A program made the translations under genes and the position numbers. The notes under the pieces were generated by a model. The model did no database searches. It was not told the DNA's origin and worked only from the letters and a program-made list of their open reading frames with translations. From Comamonadaceae bacterium (GTDB taxonomy: Bacteria; Pseudomonadota; Gammaproteobacteria; Burkholderiales; Burkholderiaceae_C): DNA of 52,610 nucleotides. Positions 32,729 to 41,137 of the stretch are shown one piece after another (the first letter of the stretch is position 1; every line of letters begins with the position of its first letter). The stretch is from the NCBI GenBank assembly GCA_947476465.1, contig CANJQN010000009.1:1-52610 (forward strand), read 5' to 3'.

Positions 32729-34096
32729 TCAGGCCTTGGGCAGGTGCACCGTGAAAGTGGCACCTTTGCCCGCCTCACTGTTGACGCTGATCTCGCCCTT
32801 CATGCGCTGAACCAGCATGCGGGTGATGTACAACCCGAGGCCAGTGCCAGCCACGCAGCGGCGGTCGCTGGAATCGGCCTGGGCGAAGCGCTCGAACAGG
32901 CGCGGGCGAAAGTCTGGCGAGATCCCCGGGCCGCGGTCGCTGACGGAGATGGCCCAGTGCTCGCCGGCGTCTTCCAGGGTCAGCCGCACCAGCGCCCCGT
33001 GGGGCGAATGCTTGACGGCATTTGAAAGCAGGTTGGCCAGCACTTGCATGAGCCGCTCGGTGTCGACTTGCGCCGCAGCTTCGGCGGGTCCCGCCTGGTA
33101 GTCAAGCAGCACGCCGGCCCGGCTTGCATAGCCCTGGTTTGCCCGTGCGGCTTGGGCGAGGATGGGAGCCAGACAAAGCTTGTGCAGCCTCAGGCTCGGG
33201 CCGCTGGCTTGGAGCTTGGTCACATCCAGAACGTCGTCGATGAGCGATGAGAGCCGCCGGCCATTCTCGTGCGCGAGGGTGACCAGTTCCGCCGCTTCGG
33301 CGGGCAACTCGCCCGCGAACCCCCCGGCGATCAGGTCCATCGCGCCGATCATGGATGTCATGGGTGTTCGCAGCTCATGGCTGACGGTTGCCAGGAACTC
33401 GTCCTTCATGAGCTCCACCTGCACACGCTCGGTCATGTCGTGCAGGACGAAGGTGGTGAAAGTGACGCCGTCGGTGGCCCAGGAGCCGGCCTGCACGGCG
33501 AATCGCTTGGGCCCTGCCAAAGTGTCGAGTTCGGCCTCACTGCTGGTGTGTAGCGGCTGCGGGAATTTTCGGCCGGCGAGCGGGCCGAACAATGTGTCTG
33601 CGGCTGGGTTCGTCTCGACCACTTGCCCGTAGCTGTCCACAGTGACGAGGGCGTCCGGGATGGCCTGGTGCATGGCCTTGAGTCGGGTAGACGATGCTCG
33701 TGCACTCGATTGCAGGGACAACACCCGGCAGTAATGGGCCAGCTTGGCTTCGAGCAGGGGCGGGCTGACCGGACGCACGAGATAGTCGTCAGCGCCTCGG
33801 GAGAGCGCTTCGACGAAATGACCTTGACCTGCCATGGACGACAGCACGATCACGGGCAACCATCGGTCGGTGACTCGCTCGCGGACGGCTTGGGCGACCT
33901 GAAAGCCTGTCAAATCGGGCATCAGCAGGTCCAGCAGAACGAGATCGGGCCGCACATCCTCGATCAGCTGCAGCGCCTGCTTGCCGCCCTCGGCCTCGCG
34001 CACCACATGCCCGAGCTGACGAACTGCCCGCGACAGGTCCGCCCGAGAGGCAGGCATGTCGTCGGCAACAACGATCGTCAGGCGCGTGGCGGTCAT
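32729..34096 (-). CDS. REC-PAS-histidine kinase (soluble hybrid sensor kinase)
   Basis: A 455-residue cytoplasmic kinase with an N-terminal receiver (1-125; Asp56 in DLVLLDLLMPDLTG). The usual receiver Lys is Arg109 (YLVRPVSPP), a known tolerated but activity-altering change. A PAS domain (about 140-225; IPDALVTVDSYGQVVETNPAA) links to HisKA, where His240 lies in DEFLATVSHELRTPMTSM, and to HATPase_c with LSNAVKHSPHGALV (N box), SVSDRGPGISPDFRPRLFERF and GTGLGLYITRMLV. No membrane segment is present, so input comes from a PAS ligand or from phosphorylation of its receiver. It begins the kinase-receiver-Hpt cassette, divergent from the sugar transferase. Confidence 0.92.
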   Translation of the reverse strand: MTATRLTIVVADDMPASRADLSRAVRQLGHVVREAEGGKQALQLIEDVRPDLVLLDLLMPDLTGFQVAQAVRERVTDRWLPVIVLSSMAGQGHFVEALSRGADDYLVRPVSPPLLEAKLAHYCRVLSLQSSARASSTRLKAMHQAIPDALVTVDSYGQVVETNPAADTLFGPLAGRKFPQPLHTSSEAELDTLAGPKRFAVQAGSWATDGVTFTTFVLHDMTERVQVELMKDEFLATVSHELRTPMTSMIGAMDLIAGGFAGELPAEAAELVTLAHENGRRLSSLIDDVLDVTKLQASGPSLRLHKLCLAPILAQAARANQGYASRAGVLLDYQAGPAEAAAQVDTERLMQVLANLLSNAVKHSPHGALVRLTLEDAGEHWAISVSDRGPGISPDFRPRLFERFAQADSSDRRCVAGTGLGLYITRMLVQRMKGEISVNSEAGKGATFTVHLPKA

Positions 34097-34160
34097 TTCG
34101 CACCGACTTTAGCAGCGCCCGCAACCGGCTCCCCCTGCGCGGATCTCCTGCGAGGAAGTT

Positions 34161-34203
34161 TTCACAATCTGGTGACAAAGTGTGGCGTGCGTCGCGGTGA
34201 AAT
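34161..34203 (+). promoter_or_regulatory. EPS-box promoter of the initiating sugar transferase
   Basis: Element 34161-34182 reads TTCACAATC, T, GGTGACA, AAGTG: the first 11-bp half is consensus (CACAAT), the second is weaker (GACAAA). Fifteen nt on is TGAAAT (34198-34203), then GTCCGCC (7 nt) and ATG 34211: again a predicted leaderless mRNA. On the other strand 34186-34176 reads GCCACACTTTG, a perfect consensus half-site facing the divergent histidine kinase gene, so the region may serve both directions. Confidence 0.68.
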
Positions 34204-34210
34204 GTCCGCC

Positions 34211-34909
34211 ATGAAATTACGCCCATCGGCACACTTGCCGTCACCTGTACGCGTGCGCCTTTCCTTTCTGCGCTCACGCATGAATCACGGCCTGCGCGCG
34301 CGGCTGCCCGCCATGGCAACCCGGGCCATGGATCTGGCGCTCAGCGGCGGCGCCCTCGTCATCTTCAGTCCCTTGCTCTTGCTGATCGGGGCGGCAGTCT
34401 GGCTGCAGGACCGCGGCCCTGTCTTTTACTGGCAAAAACGCGTCGGCATGAATGGCCGGGAGTTCGATTTTCCGAAATTCCGCTCCATGTACGTCAACGC
34501 CGACGCCCTGCGAACAAAGGTGGAGCAACAGAACGATCACGGCGCGAATGGCGTGACGTTCAAGATGAAGAATGACCCAAGAGTGACGTGGGTCGGGCGC
34601 ATGCTGCGAAGACTGTCCCTGGACGAGCTTCCCCAGATCTGGTGCGTGCTCAAAGGTGACATGGCTGTGGTGGGACCTCGCCCGCCCTTACCCGGCGAGG
34701 TGGCTCGCTACGGCGTTTATGCCCGTTACCGGCTTTCCGTGAAGCCGGGCCTGACCTGCACCTGGCAGGTCGGGGGTCGCTCGGACATTCCCTTCGAGGG
34801 TCAGCTGCGGCTGGACCTCGAGTACATACGACAGCGCTCCTTCGTGGGCGACCTGGGCCTGGTGCTTCGCACGGTACCTGCCGTCATTCTCGGCCGCGGC
34901 GCCTACTGA
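34211..34909 (+). CDS. Initiating sugar (phosphoglycosyl) transferase, short form
   Basis: A 232-residue monotopic phosphoglycosyl transferase (bacterial sugar transferase family). An amphipathic N-terminus and a single re-entrant hydrophobic segment (LALSGGALVIFSPLLLLIGAAVW, about 42-64) precede the catalytic core. Key blocks are GPVFYWQKRVGMNGREFDFPKFRSMY, LRRLSLDELPQIWCVLKGDMAVVGPRP (with the DE catalytic pair) and YRLSVKPGLTCTWQVGGRSD. It transfers a sugar-1-phosphate to undecaprenyl phosphate, the first committed step of EPS repeat-unit synthesis. It lacks the four-helix WbaP/WcaJ N-terminal domain. ATG 34211 is favoured over ATG 34202, which lies inside the -10 hexamer. Confidence 0.9.
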   Translation: MKLRPSAHLPSPVRVRLSFLRSRMNHGLRARLPAMATRAMDLALSGGALVIFSPLLLLIGAAVWLQDRGPVFYWQKRVGMNGREFDFPKFRSMYVNADALRTKVEQQNDHGANGVTFKMKNDPRVTWVGRMLRRLSLDELPQIWCVLKGDMAVVGPRPPLPGEVARYGVYARYRLSVKPGLTCTWQVGGRSDIPFEGQLRLDLEYIRQRSFVGDLGLVLRTVPAVILGRGAY

Positions 34910-34920
34910 GGAAAATCAGC

Positions 34921-36369
34921 TTGAATAATTCCGTTACGTCTCCCAGCCCGCGGTGCGTCATCTTCATGACCGAGCGGTGCGCCTCGCACATTCCCTCGCG
35001 TGACCCCGGACCGCCCGCAGCGCTCTTGCCGCTAGGCGCCTGGACCCTGGCCGAGAAGGTCATCGAAAGCTGTGCCGAAGCCGGCATCGAGTCCATCGAC
35101 GTGGTCACCAGTCATGCGCCCGAGCAACTGCACAGCGTGCTGGGCGATGGCTGGCGGTGGGGCGTGCGCCTGCAGTGGCACACGGTCCAGGACGCAGCCG
35201 CCCCTTACCGGATCCTGCGCTCACTGGGGCTGCGCCACAGCGGGCGGGTGATCATCGGCCACGCCGACCGCTGGATCGCACCGGCCGTCATACAGGAGCT
35301 CGCCCGCGCGGACCAGAGCGCACGGCGAGCCGTTGACGGGAGCTGGACCGGCTGGGTCAGCATGGCCGACGTTCTGGTCAACGCCATCCCCCCGAACTGC
35401 ACCCATGAGACCTGCGAGCAGGTGGCACTGGCCATGCACGCACGCACCACCTTCGCCGATCCGTCCCAGTGCGCGAGTGCGCGAACTGCGCGAGAGCTGC
35501 TGGCATCCCAGTTCGGCCGTCTGTCGAAGGCACCGCCGACCTGGCGGCATGAGGTCTGGGGCGCGGCGAGCCCGCTGGCCCATGTTCACCCGCAGGCCAA
35601 GATCATCGGCCCTGTCTTGCTCGGCCCCGGCGTCGTCATTGAGCGTGGCGCGCGTATTGGGCCGAACGCGCTCATTTGTGCGGATTCTGTCGTGGCCAGG
35701 GGCTCGGTCGTGCGCGACGCGGTCGTGCTGCCGGGCACCTGGGTTGGCCGCGACCTGCAGTTGGCGGACGGCATCGTCCAAGGCGATCGCTGGCATAACC
35801 TGCCGCTGGCGGTGACCCTGTCTGGAGCGGACGCGGGAGGCGTACTGGCCGACCTTGGCGTTTCCCGGCCCCAGGCAGCCTCGCTTGTGGGCCGGCTGGC
35901 CGGTGCCGCCGCAGCCTTTGCGCTCATCCCCGCATGGGCCGCTGCACGGGTGGCAATCGGAAACGACGCCTGTGGCCTCGGTGGCTGGCGCGTGCTGCGG
36001 GCCGTTCGCGGGCGATGCGAGACAACAGGCGGACTACGCGAGCAATCGGTGCGGCTCGCGCCCTCGCGCAGTCTCGGCGGCCAAATCATTGGCCTGCTGG
36101 GCGGCGTGCTGGACATCGCGCAAGGCCGGCGCAGCTGGATTGGCGTGCGCGCACGCACCCAGGCCCAATGGGCCGAACTGCCCGCCGAATGGCAGGCGAT
36201 GTTCTCGACCCAGCTGATCGGCCTGCTCCATGCGGCATCGTGGCAGGAGCCGGGCGTGCGGGCAGATCCCACCGCCGAGGCGGCTGCCGATGCGTTTCTG
36301 AGCGCCCTGCGGGCGTTCAGTGAAATCAGTGCAGCAGCGCCGGCGCGGGTTGCTCTGACGCTTGGGTGA
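34921..36369 (+). CDS. Nucleotidyltransferase-like / beta-helix protein with a sugar-transferase-like tail
   Basis: A 482-residue protein of unusual build. The N-terminal ~200 residues follow the sugar-nucleotidyltransferase fold (LLPLGAWTLAEKVIESCAEAGIESIDVV) but lack the GGxGTRL pyrophosphorylase loop, so catalysis is doubtful. Residues ~215-290 are hexapeptide beta-helix repeats (AKIIGPVLLGPGVVIERGA, VVARGSVVRDAVVLPGTWVG). The C-terminal ~180 residues include a hydrophobic patch (GAAAAFALIPAWAAARV) and LDIAQGRRSWIGVRARTQ, which resembles the LKGDMAVVGPRP region of sugar transferases in degenerate form. It starts with TTG, preceded by GAGGA at 8 nt, 11 bp after the sugar transferase. A scaffold or regulator of the initiating enzyme is plausible. 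Confidence 0.75.
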   Translation: MNNSVTSPSPRCVIFMTERCASHIPSRDPGPPAALLPLGAWTLAEKVIESCAEAGIESIDVVTSHAPEQLHSVLGDGWRWGVRLQWHTVQDAAAPYRILRSLGLRHSGRVIIGHADRWIAPAVIQELARADQSARRAVDGSWTGWVSMADVLVNAIPPNCTHETCEQVALAMHARTTFADPSQCASARTARELLASQFGRLSKAPPTWRHEVWGAASPLAHVHPQAKIIGPVLLGPGVVIERGARIGPNALICADSVVARGSVVRDAVVLPGTWVGRDLQLADGIVQGDRWHNLPLAVTLSGADAGGVLADLGVSRPQAASLVGRLAGAAAAFALIPAWAAARVAIGNDACGLGGWRVLRAVRGRCETTGGLREQSVRLAPSRSLGGQIIGLLGGVLDIAQGRRSWIGVRARTQAQWAELPAEWQAMFSTQLIGLLHAASWQEPGVRADPTAEAAADAFLSALRAFSEISAAAPARVALTLG

Positions 36370-36538
36370 GGGATGGCCATCGCGGGCAGGGTTTGGTTGA
36401 TGTCCCCGGGAGTGGTGTAAGTTTTTGATGTTTTCAAGGCGCGAAGGGCGTAGCCCGAAGCGCTTGGAGAGCATCAGCCGGATGCTGTGCCTGTGACTCA
36501 CCCAATGCCGGGCAACAGCAATGCGGTCGAGTGGGCGA
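36370..36538. other. Convergent intergenic gap
   Basis: Between the converging ends of the nucleotidyltransferase-like gene and rmlC. It contains an interrupted hairpin around GGGC-GTA-GCCC (near 36447-36458) that could end transcription, and the string GTGGTGTAAG (about 36412-36421) that is vaguely reminiscent of an IS end. No credible gene is visible. Confidence 0.4.
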
Positions 36539-37102
36539 TCAGGTGGCGTTCAGGGGTTCGCACAGGTCCGCGTGTTCCCAGGCGCACCCCTGCTGGTCCT
36601 TCGCGGACAGTTGCAGCAGCCGCTGGGGCAGCGGCCACTCGATCGCGAGCGACGAGTCGTTCCACGCGATGCAGCGCTCGTCATGGGGCGCGTAGTAGTC
36701 GGTCGCCTTGTATTGGAAGTCGGCGGTCTCGGTCAGCACGACGAACCCGTGCGCGAACCCGGGCGGGATCCAGAGTTGGCGCGCGTTCTCGGCGCTAAGC
36801 TCCACCCCCACCCATCTGCCCAGGGTGGGCGATCCGTGCCGGACATCCACGGCCACGTCAAACACGGCGCCGGCGGTCGCCCGCACCAGCTTGCCCTGCG
36901 GCTTCGTGCGCTGGTAGTGCAGGCCGCGCAGCACACCGCGGCGCGATCGGGAGTGGTTATCCTGAACGAATCGGGTCGCAACGCCTGTGGCCTGATCGAA
37001 AGCCTGCTGATTCCAGCTTTCCATGAAAAAGCCGCGCTCGTCGGCGAAGACTCTCGGCTCGAGGATGAGAACCTCAGGGATGGCGGTGGCGACGACCTTC
37101 AT
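36539..37102 (-). CDS. rmlC: dTDP-4-dehydrorhamnose 3,5-epimerase
   Basis: A 187-residue cupin, the standard RmlC length. Motifs are [45 protein letters not shown] (with the catalytic His of LRGLHYQ) and [23 protein letters not shown] (second His and Tyr region). It epimerises dTDP-4-keto-6-deoxyglucose at C3 and C5 in the third-from-last step to dTDP-L-rhamnose. It is the last gene of the rmlBDAC operon; its ATG overlaps the rmlA stop by 4 bp. Confidence 0.95.
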   Translation of the reverse strand: MKVVATAIPEVLILEPRVFADERGFFMESWNQQAFDQATGVATRFVQDNHSRSRRGVLRGLHYQRTKPQGKLVRATAGAVFDVAVDVRHGSPTLGRWVGVELSAENARQLWIPPGFAHGFVVLTETADFQYKATDYYAPHDERCIAWNDSSLAIEWPLPQRLLQLSAKDQQGCAWEHADLCEPLNAT

Positions 37103-37986
37103 GGCCTGCTCCTTTCACGCAGCAGCTGCAGCAAATACTCGCCGTAGCCGCTTTTGGCCAGAGGTTGCGCGAGCCGCTCGAGTTGGGCGTCGTCGATGAA
37201 GCCGGCGCGCCATGCGATTTCTTCGACGCAGGCGATCTTCAGGCCCTGCCGATGTTCGAGGGTTGCGATGAACTGGCTGGCCTCGAGCAGACTATCGTGC
37301 GTGCCGGTATCAAGCCAGGCGTAGCCCCGCTTCATGATCTGAACCGAAAGCCGGTCATTCGCGAGGTAAGCCTGGTTCACGGCCGTGATCTCGAGCTCTC
37401 CGCGGGCACTTGGCTTGACCGATTTGGCAATGTCGATCACGGTATTGTCATAAAAGTACAGCCCTGTCACTGCGAAATTGCTCTTGGGCTGTTCCGGCTT
37501 TTCCTCGATGCTCCTGGCCTTGCCCTGCTCGTCGAAGGCGACGACGCCATAGCGCTGCGGGTCCTTGACGTGGTAGGCGAAGACGGTCGCACCATCTGAC
37601 TTGGCATCGGCATTCCCAAGCAGGGTGACGAAGTCATTGCCATAAAAGATGTTGTCACCCAGAACCAGCGCGCATGGGCTGTCACCCACGAACCGGTCTC
37701 CAAGGATGAAAGCCTGGGCCAGCCCGTCCGGGCGCGGCTGCACCGCATACTGGATGTTCATACCCCACGCGCTTCCATCACCCAACAGCTGCGCGAAGCG
37801 CGGCGTATCCTGGGGAGTGCTGATCACCAGCACATCGCGAATGCCCGCCAGCATCAGGGTGCTGAGGGGGTAGTACACCATCGGCTTGTCATAGACTGGC
37901 AGAAGCTGCTTGCTCATGGCCAGCGTTGCCGGGTGCAGCCGGGTGCCCGAGCCGCCGGCCAAAATGATCCCCTTGCGTCTGGTCAT
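37099..37986 (-). CDS. rmlA: Glucose-1-phosphate thymidylyltransferase
   Basis: A 295-residue RmlA. The N-terminus has the activator loop [40 protein letters not shown], and [18 protein letters not shown] and the C-terminal [13 protein letters not shown] follow in the family order. It joins glucose-1-phosphate and dTTP to dTDP-glucose, the first step of dTDP-rhamnose synthesis. ATG 37986 is the family start; an in-frame extension to 38046 lies within rmlD. The start overlaps the rmlD stop by 4 bp. Confidence 0.96.
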   Translation of the reverse strand: MTRRKGIILAGGSGTRLHPATLAMSKQLLPVYDKPMVYYPLSTLMLAGIRDVLVISTPQDTPRFAQLLGDGSAWGMNIQYAVQPRPDGLAQAFILGDRFVGDSPCALVLGDNIFYGNDFVTLLGNADAKSDGATVFAYHVKDPQRYGVVAFDEQGKARSIEEKPEQPKSNFAVTGLYFYDNTVIDIAKSVKPSARGELEITAVNQAYLANDRLSVQIMKRGYAWLDTGTHDSLLEASQFIATLEHRQGLKIACVEEIAWRAGFIDDAQLERLAQPLAKSGYGEYLLQLLRERSRP

Positions 37987-38894
37987 GTTGTCGTAACCTC
38001 CTGTGTGATGACTTGCGCGAGCATGCGTGCGACGCCGTCTTGCCAATGAGGCAGTACCAGTCCCGTCGCCCGCCGCAATTTGCTGGTGTCCAGCCGCGAA
38101 TTGAGTGGCCGCTGCGCAGGGGTCGGATAGCTTTTGCTGGGAATCGCGGCAACGGCGTCGGGCCCGGCCATGAGGGCGACGCCCCCAGCCGCAGCCCGCG
38201 CGAGCACAAATCGCGCGTACCCATGCCAGCTCACCTCGCCGGCCGCAGTGGCGTGAAAGGTTCCGTGCAGGGCCCGCGTCGCCTGCGCGCCAATGAGATG
38301 TGCAGTCACGTCGGCCAGCAGGTCTGCCCCTGTGGGCGCGCCGACCTGGTCAGCCACGACGCTCAGTGCCGCGCGCTGCCTGGCAAGCCGCAACATCGTC
38401 TTGGCGAAGTTGTCGCCGCGGGCGGCGTAGACCCAGCTGGTGCGCAGGATCAGGTGGCGATCGGTGTTGCGCCGAATGAGCTGTTCACCTTGTAGTTTTG
38501 AGACGCCGTAGACGTTGAGCGGACCAACCGCATCGGTTTCGAGCCACGGCTTGCTGCCGCTGCCGTCAAAGACATAGTCGGTGGAATAGTGCACCAGCAG
38601 CGCGCCGCAGGCACTGGCTTCGCGTGCAATGGCGGCGGGCGCGAGCGCGTTGACCAGCCATGCCGTCGCAGGATCAGTCTCTGCCTTGTCCACAGCTGTG
38701 TAGGCTGCTGCATTGACGATCACGTCAGGGCGCACTGCGCGCACCGTGGCAGCCACAGCTTCGGGCTGCCGAAAGTCACCCGCCAGGCCATTGGCTCCGG
38801 ACGTGCCCAGGGCGATCAGCTCGCCCAGCGGCGCCAGACTGCGCCGGAGCTCCCAGCCCACCTGTCCGCCCATGCCGAAAAGAAGAATCTTCAT
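37983..38894 (-). CDS. rmlD: dTDP-4-dehydrorhamnose reductase
   Basis: A 303-residue extended SDR. It starts [20 protein letters not shown], a Rossmann loop close to the GxxGQxG of RmlD, and continues with [24 protein letters not shown] and [12 protein letters not shown] (catalytic Tyr-Lys). It reduces the 4-keto group to give dTDP-L-rhamnose using NAD(P)H. Its ATG overlaps the rmlB stop by 4 bp and its stop overlaps rmlA, so the four rml genes are translated as a chain. Confidence 0.95.
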   Translation of the reverse strand: MKILLFGMGGQVGWELRRSLAPLGELIALGTSGANGLAGDFRQPEAVAATVRAVRPDVIVNAAAYTAVDKAETDPATAWLVNALAPAAIAREASACGALLVHYSTDYVFDGSGSKPWLETDAVGPLNVYGVSKLQGEQLIRRNTDRHLILRTSWVYAARGDNFAKTMLRLARQRAALSVVADQVGAPTGADLLADVTAHLIGAQATRALHGTFHATAAGEVSWHGYARFVLARAAAGGVALMAGPDAVAAIPSKSYPTPAQRPLNSRLDTSKLRRATGLVLPHWQDGVARMLAQVITQEVTTT

Positions 38895-39964
38895 GCGGCG
38901 CACGCTTCGTGTTCGTATTGCCGCTCCACCCATTGGCGGTACGCGCCGCTTTGGACGCGCTGCACCCAGCGGGGGTGGTCCAGGTACCAACGCACCGTCT
39001 TTCGGATTCCGGTCTCGAAAGTTTCGGCCGGCTTCCAGCCCAGCTCGCGTTCGAGCTTGCGCGCGTCGATCGCGTAGCGCCGGTCGTGGCCCGGCCGGTC
39101 GGCGACGTGGGTAATCTGCTGCGCGTATGACCTGCCGTCAGCGCGCGGGCGCAGCTCGTCAAGCAGCCGGCAAATGGTGCGCACGATCTCCAGATTGGTT
39201 TTTTCGTTCCAGCCGCCCACGTTGTAGGTGTCGCCGACGCGTCCGGCCTTGAGCACGTGGCGCAGCGCGTTGCAGTGGTCGTTGACATACAGCCAGTCGC
39301 GCACCTGCTGGCCATCGCCATAGACCGGAAGCGCCTTGCCCGCAAGCGCATTGACAATGACAAGTGGAATCAGCTTTTCGGGAAAGTGCAGCGGGCCGTA
39401 GTTGTTCGAGCAGTTGGTCGTGAGAACCGGCAGGCCGTAGGTGTGGTGCCAGGCACGGACCAGGTGATCGCTGGCAGCCTTGCTGGCCGAGTAGGGGCTG
39501 TTCGGCTCATACCGGCGAGACTCGACGAAAGCCGGCTCCTTCGGGCCGAGCGAGCCGTAGACCTCGTCGGTCGACACGTGCAGGAAACGAAAGGCGGATC
39601 GTTCGGCATCGGGCAGTTGGGCCCACCACAGCCGCAAGGTATCCAGAAGCCGGAATGTGCCCACCACATTGGTCTGGATGAATTGCTCGGGCCCATGGAT
39701 CGACCGGTCGACGTGGGATTCAGCGGCAAAGTTCAACACCGCGCGCGGACGGTGCTCGCGCAACAGCCGGCCGACCAGCTTTGAATTGCCGATGTCGCCC
39801 TTGACGAAGAGGTGGCGGCTATCGCCGTCCAGGGGCGCCAGGTTCTCGCGGTTGCCCGCGTAAGTCAGCTTGTCGAGCGTGACGACCGGCTCATCGCCGC
39901 AGGCCAGCCAGTCGAGCACGAAATTGGCGCCAATGAAGCCGGCGCCGCCGGTGACGAGGATCAT
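38891..39964 (-). CDS. rmlB: dTDP-glucose 4,6-dehydratase
   Basis: A 357-residue extended SDR, standard for RmlB. Visible are MILVTGGAGFIGANFVLDWL, VVTLDKLTYAGNRENL, NFAAESHVDRSI, FLHVSTDEVYGSLG (active-site Asp-Glu) and YSASKAASDHLVRAW (Tyr-Lys). It converts dTDP-glucose to dTDP-4-keto-6-deoxyglucose. ATG 39964 is the family start; the frame extends upstream to 40039 inside the previous gene and is rejected. It lies 10 bp after the glycosyltransferase stop, so the operon probably begins with that gene at 41036. Confidence 0.96.
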   Translation of the reverse strand: MILVTGGAGFIGANFVLDWLACGDEPVVTLDKLTYAGNRENLAPLDGDSRHLFVKGDIGNSKLVGRLLREHRPRAVLNFAAESHVDRSIHGPEQFIQTNVVGTFRLLDTLRLWWAQLPDAERSAFRFLHVSTDEVYGSLGPKEPAFVESRRYEPNSPYSASKAASDHLVRAWHHTYGLPVLTTNCSNNYGPLHFPEKLIPLVIVNALAGKALPVYGDGQQVRDWLYVNDHCNALRHVLKAGRVGDTYNVGGWNEKTNLEIVRTICRLLDELRPRADGRSYAQQITHVADRPGHDRRYAIDARKLERELGWKPAETFETGIRKTVRWYLDHPRWVQRVQSGAYRQWVERQYEHEACAA

Positions 39965-39974
39965 AAAAATAGTT

Positions 39975-41036
39975 TCAAAGGGGTTGAGACCAGTGGCCGG
40001 CCAGATCGGCCAGCCGCTGCAAGTCGCGGGAAAGTGCATCAGGCACGGGCCAGCCCATCACATCGCACAGTTGCGCGATTCGAATTCGCCAGTCGTGCCG
40101 ATTGAGCACGTTCAACACATTGCTGCGGCGCTGTTCGGCAAACTCGTCACCGCGCGAAAGCATCTCGTGCAGTGCATCGGCTGCGTCGAAAGGTGTGTCT
40201 GGCAGCTCCATCGTGGCGCCTGCCCAGGGGAGCATTTCATCGGCCATGCTGGACACCGGGCGCTTTCCAGCCACGATGCAACCCGAGACGAGTGATTCCA
40301 GCCAACGGCTGGTGACCATCATCGACCGGGGGCGGCTGCCCTGCGGCTCCATCAGCAAATGAAAGGCCAGGGAGATGTTCGTGCGGTGCAGGAGTTTGAA
40401 CAGCATGCCGCGCTCCTGGTGCACCGTTGGCCCGGCCAGTGACCCGATCGGCGAGTGCAGGTACAGGTGTGGCGAGCCTTCGGCATGGAAACGTCGCTGA
40501 AATTCCCGATGAAAAGACGCCGGCGTGCGGCCATAGGAGATCAGGTCTATGTCGCGGTTGCGCGCTCCCTGCGGAGCCCAGCGCAAGGCGTCCGTGCCCT
40601 GATAGACGTGCTGTGCGTCGATGCCGCGGCGGCGAAGGTGCTCGACGTCTTCCCGCGCGGTCGCTGTGACCTTGTCGAGTGTGCCGGCCCACTTTGGAAA
40701 GCCCTCATAGTGGTAGGAGTCCGCGATGAAGGCCTGGATGCGCCCGAACTTGCGGCGTACCTGCGGGATGGCCTCGATCATGTGCAGGTCTTCGGGGCTG
40801 CGCGCAACCACGAACAGCACATCTGCGGTGGCCGCTTCGGCCCGGGCGAAGCAGGGACGCTCACGACGCAGGGCGCGGCGCCAGGCCGGTGCCGTCACGG
40901 GTGTGGGAGAGACAACCGGTGCCCCAAAATAGTCGGCCAGCAGGTAGGCAAGTTCGTCCACGGCCGCCCAGCCCGCGTGCGGTTGGCTCGGACCCGCGGT
41001 GAGCACGGTAAGGGAGAAGGGGCTTTTTGCCTGCAT
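39975..41036 (-). CDS. Glycosyltransferase, CgeB-like GT-B family
   Basis: A 353-residue protein of likely GT-B fold. The N-terminal half (SLTVLTAGPSQPHAGWAAVDELAYLLADYF) is weakly conserved. The C-terminal half contains MMVTSRWLESLVSGCIVAGKRPV, which fits the donor-site segment of CgeB/GT1-2 glycosyltransferases (T-x-R-x-x-E-x-x-x-x-G), and ADALHEMLSRGDEFAEQRRSN, typical of their last helices. The family call is moderate and the sugar unknown; since rml genes follow at once, rhamnose transfer is a reasonable guess. ATG 41036 is chosen over 41075 because the divergent EPS promoter region begins just upstream. Confidence 0.72.
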   Translation of the reverse strand: MQAKSPFSLTVLTAGPSQPHAGWAAVDELAYLLADYFGAPVVSPTPVTAPAWRRALRRERPCFARAEAATADVLFVVARSPEDLHMIEAIPQVRRKFGRIQAFIADSYHYEGFPKWAGTLDKVTATAREDVEHLRRRGIDAQHVYQGTDALRWAPQGARNRDIDLISYGRTPASFHREFQRRFHAEGSPHLYLHSPIGSLAGPTVHQERGMLFKLLHRTNISLAFHLLMEPQGSRPRSMMVTSRWLESLVSGCIVAGKRPVSSMADEMLPWAGATMELPDTPFDAADALHEMLSRGDEFAEQRRSNVLNVLNRHDWRIRIAQLCDVMGWPVPDALSRDLQRLADLAGHWSQPL

Positions 41037-41077
41037 GCGGCGATTGTTGGAGCGCCCCCGGCAAAGCCTTCGCAAGA

Positions 41078-41130
41078 TTCACAATCAGGACACAGTTTGT
41101 CCAGCGTAAATCAGTGAGTCACTCGATAAT
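41078..41130 (+). promoter_or_regulatory. EPS-box promoter of the binding-protein/switch operon
   Basis: Element 41078-41099 reads TTCACAATC, A, GGACACA, GTTTG: two 11-bp repeats with cores CACAAT and CACAGT. Here the best -10 (GATAAT, 41125-41130, 5 of 6) starts 25 nt after the element, one helical turn further than the 15 nt in the other five. It is followed by TCTTCTC (7 nt) and ATG 41138, so this mRNA is also predicted to be leaderless. Confidence 0.68.
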
Positions 41131-41137
41131 TCTTCTC

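Noticed and set aside
36370..36538. IS256-like terminal remnant between the nucleotidyltransferase-like gene and rmlC
   Set aside because: Only a short GTGGTGTAAG string recalls such ends; there is no transposase coding sequence and no paired repeat.
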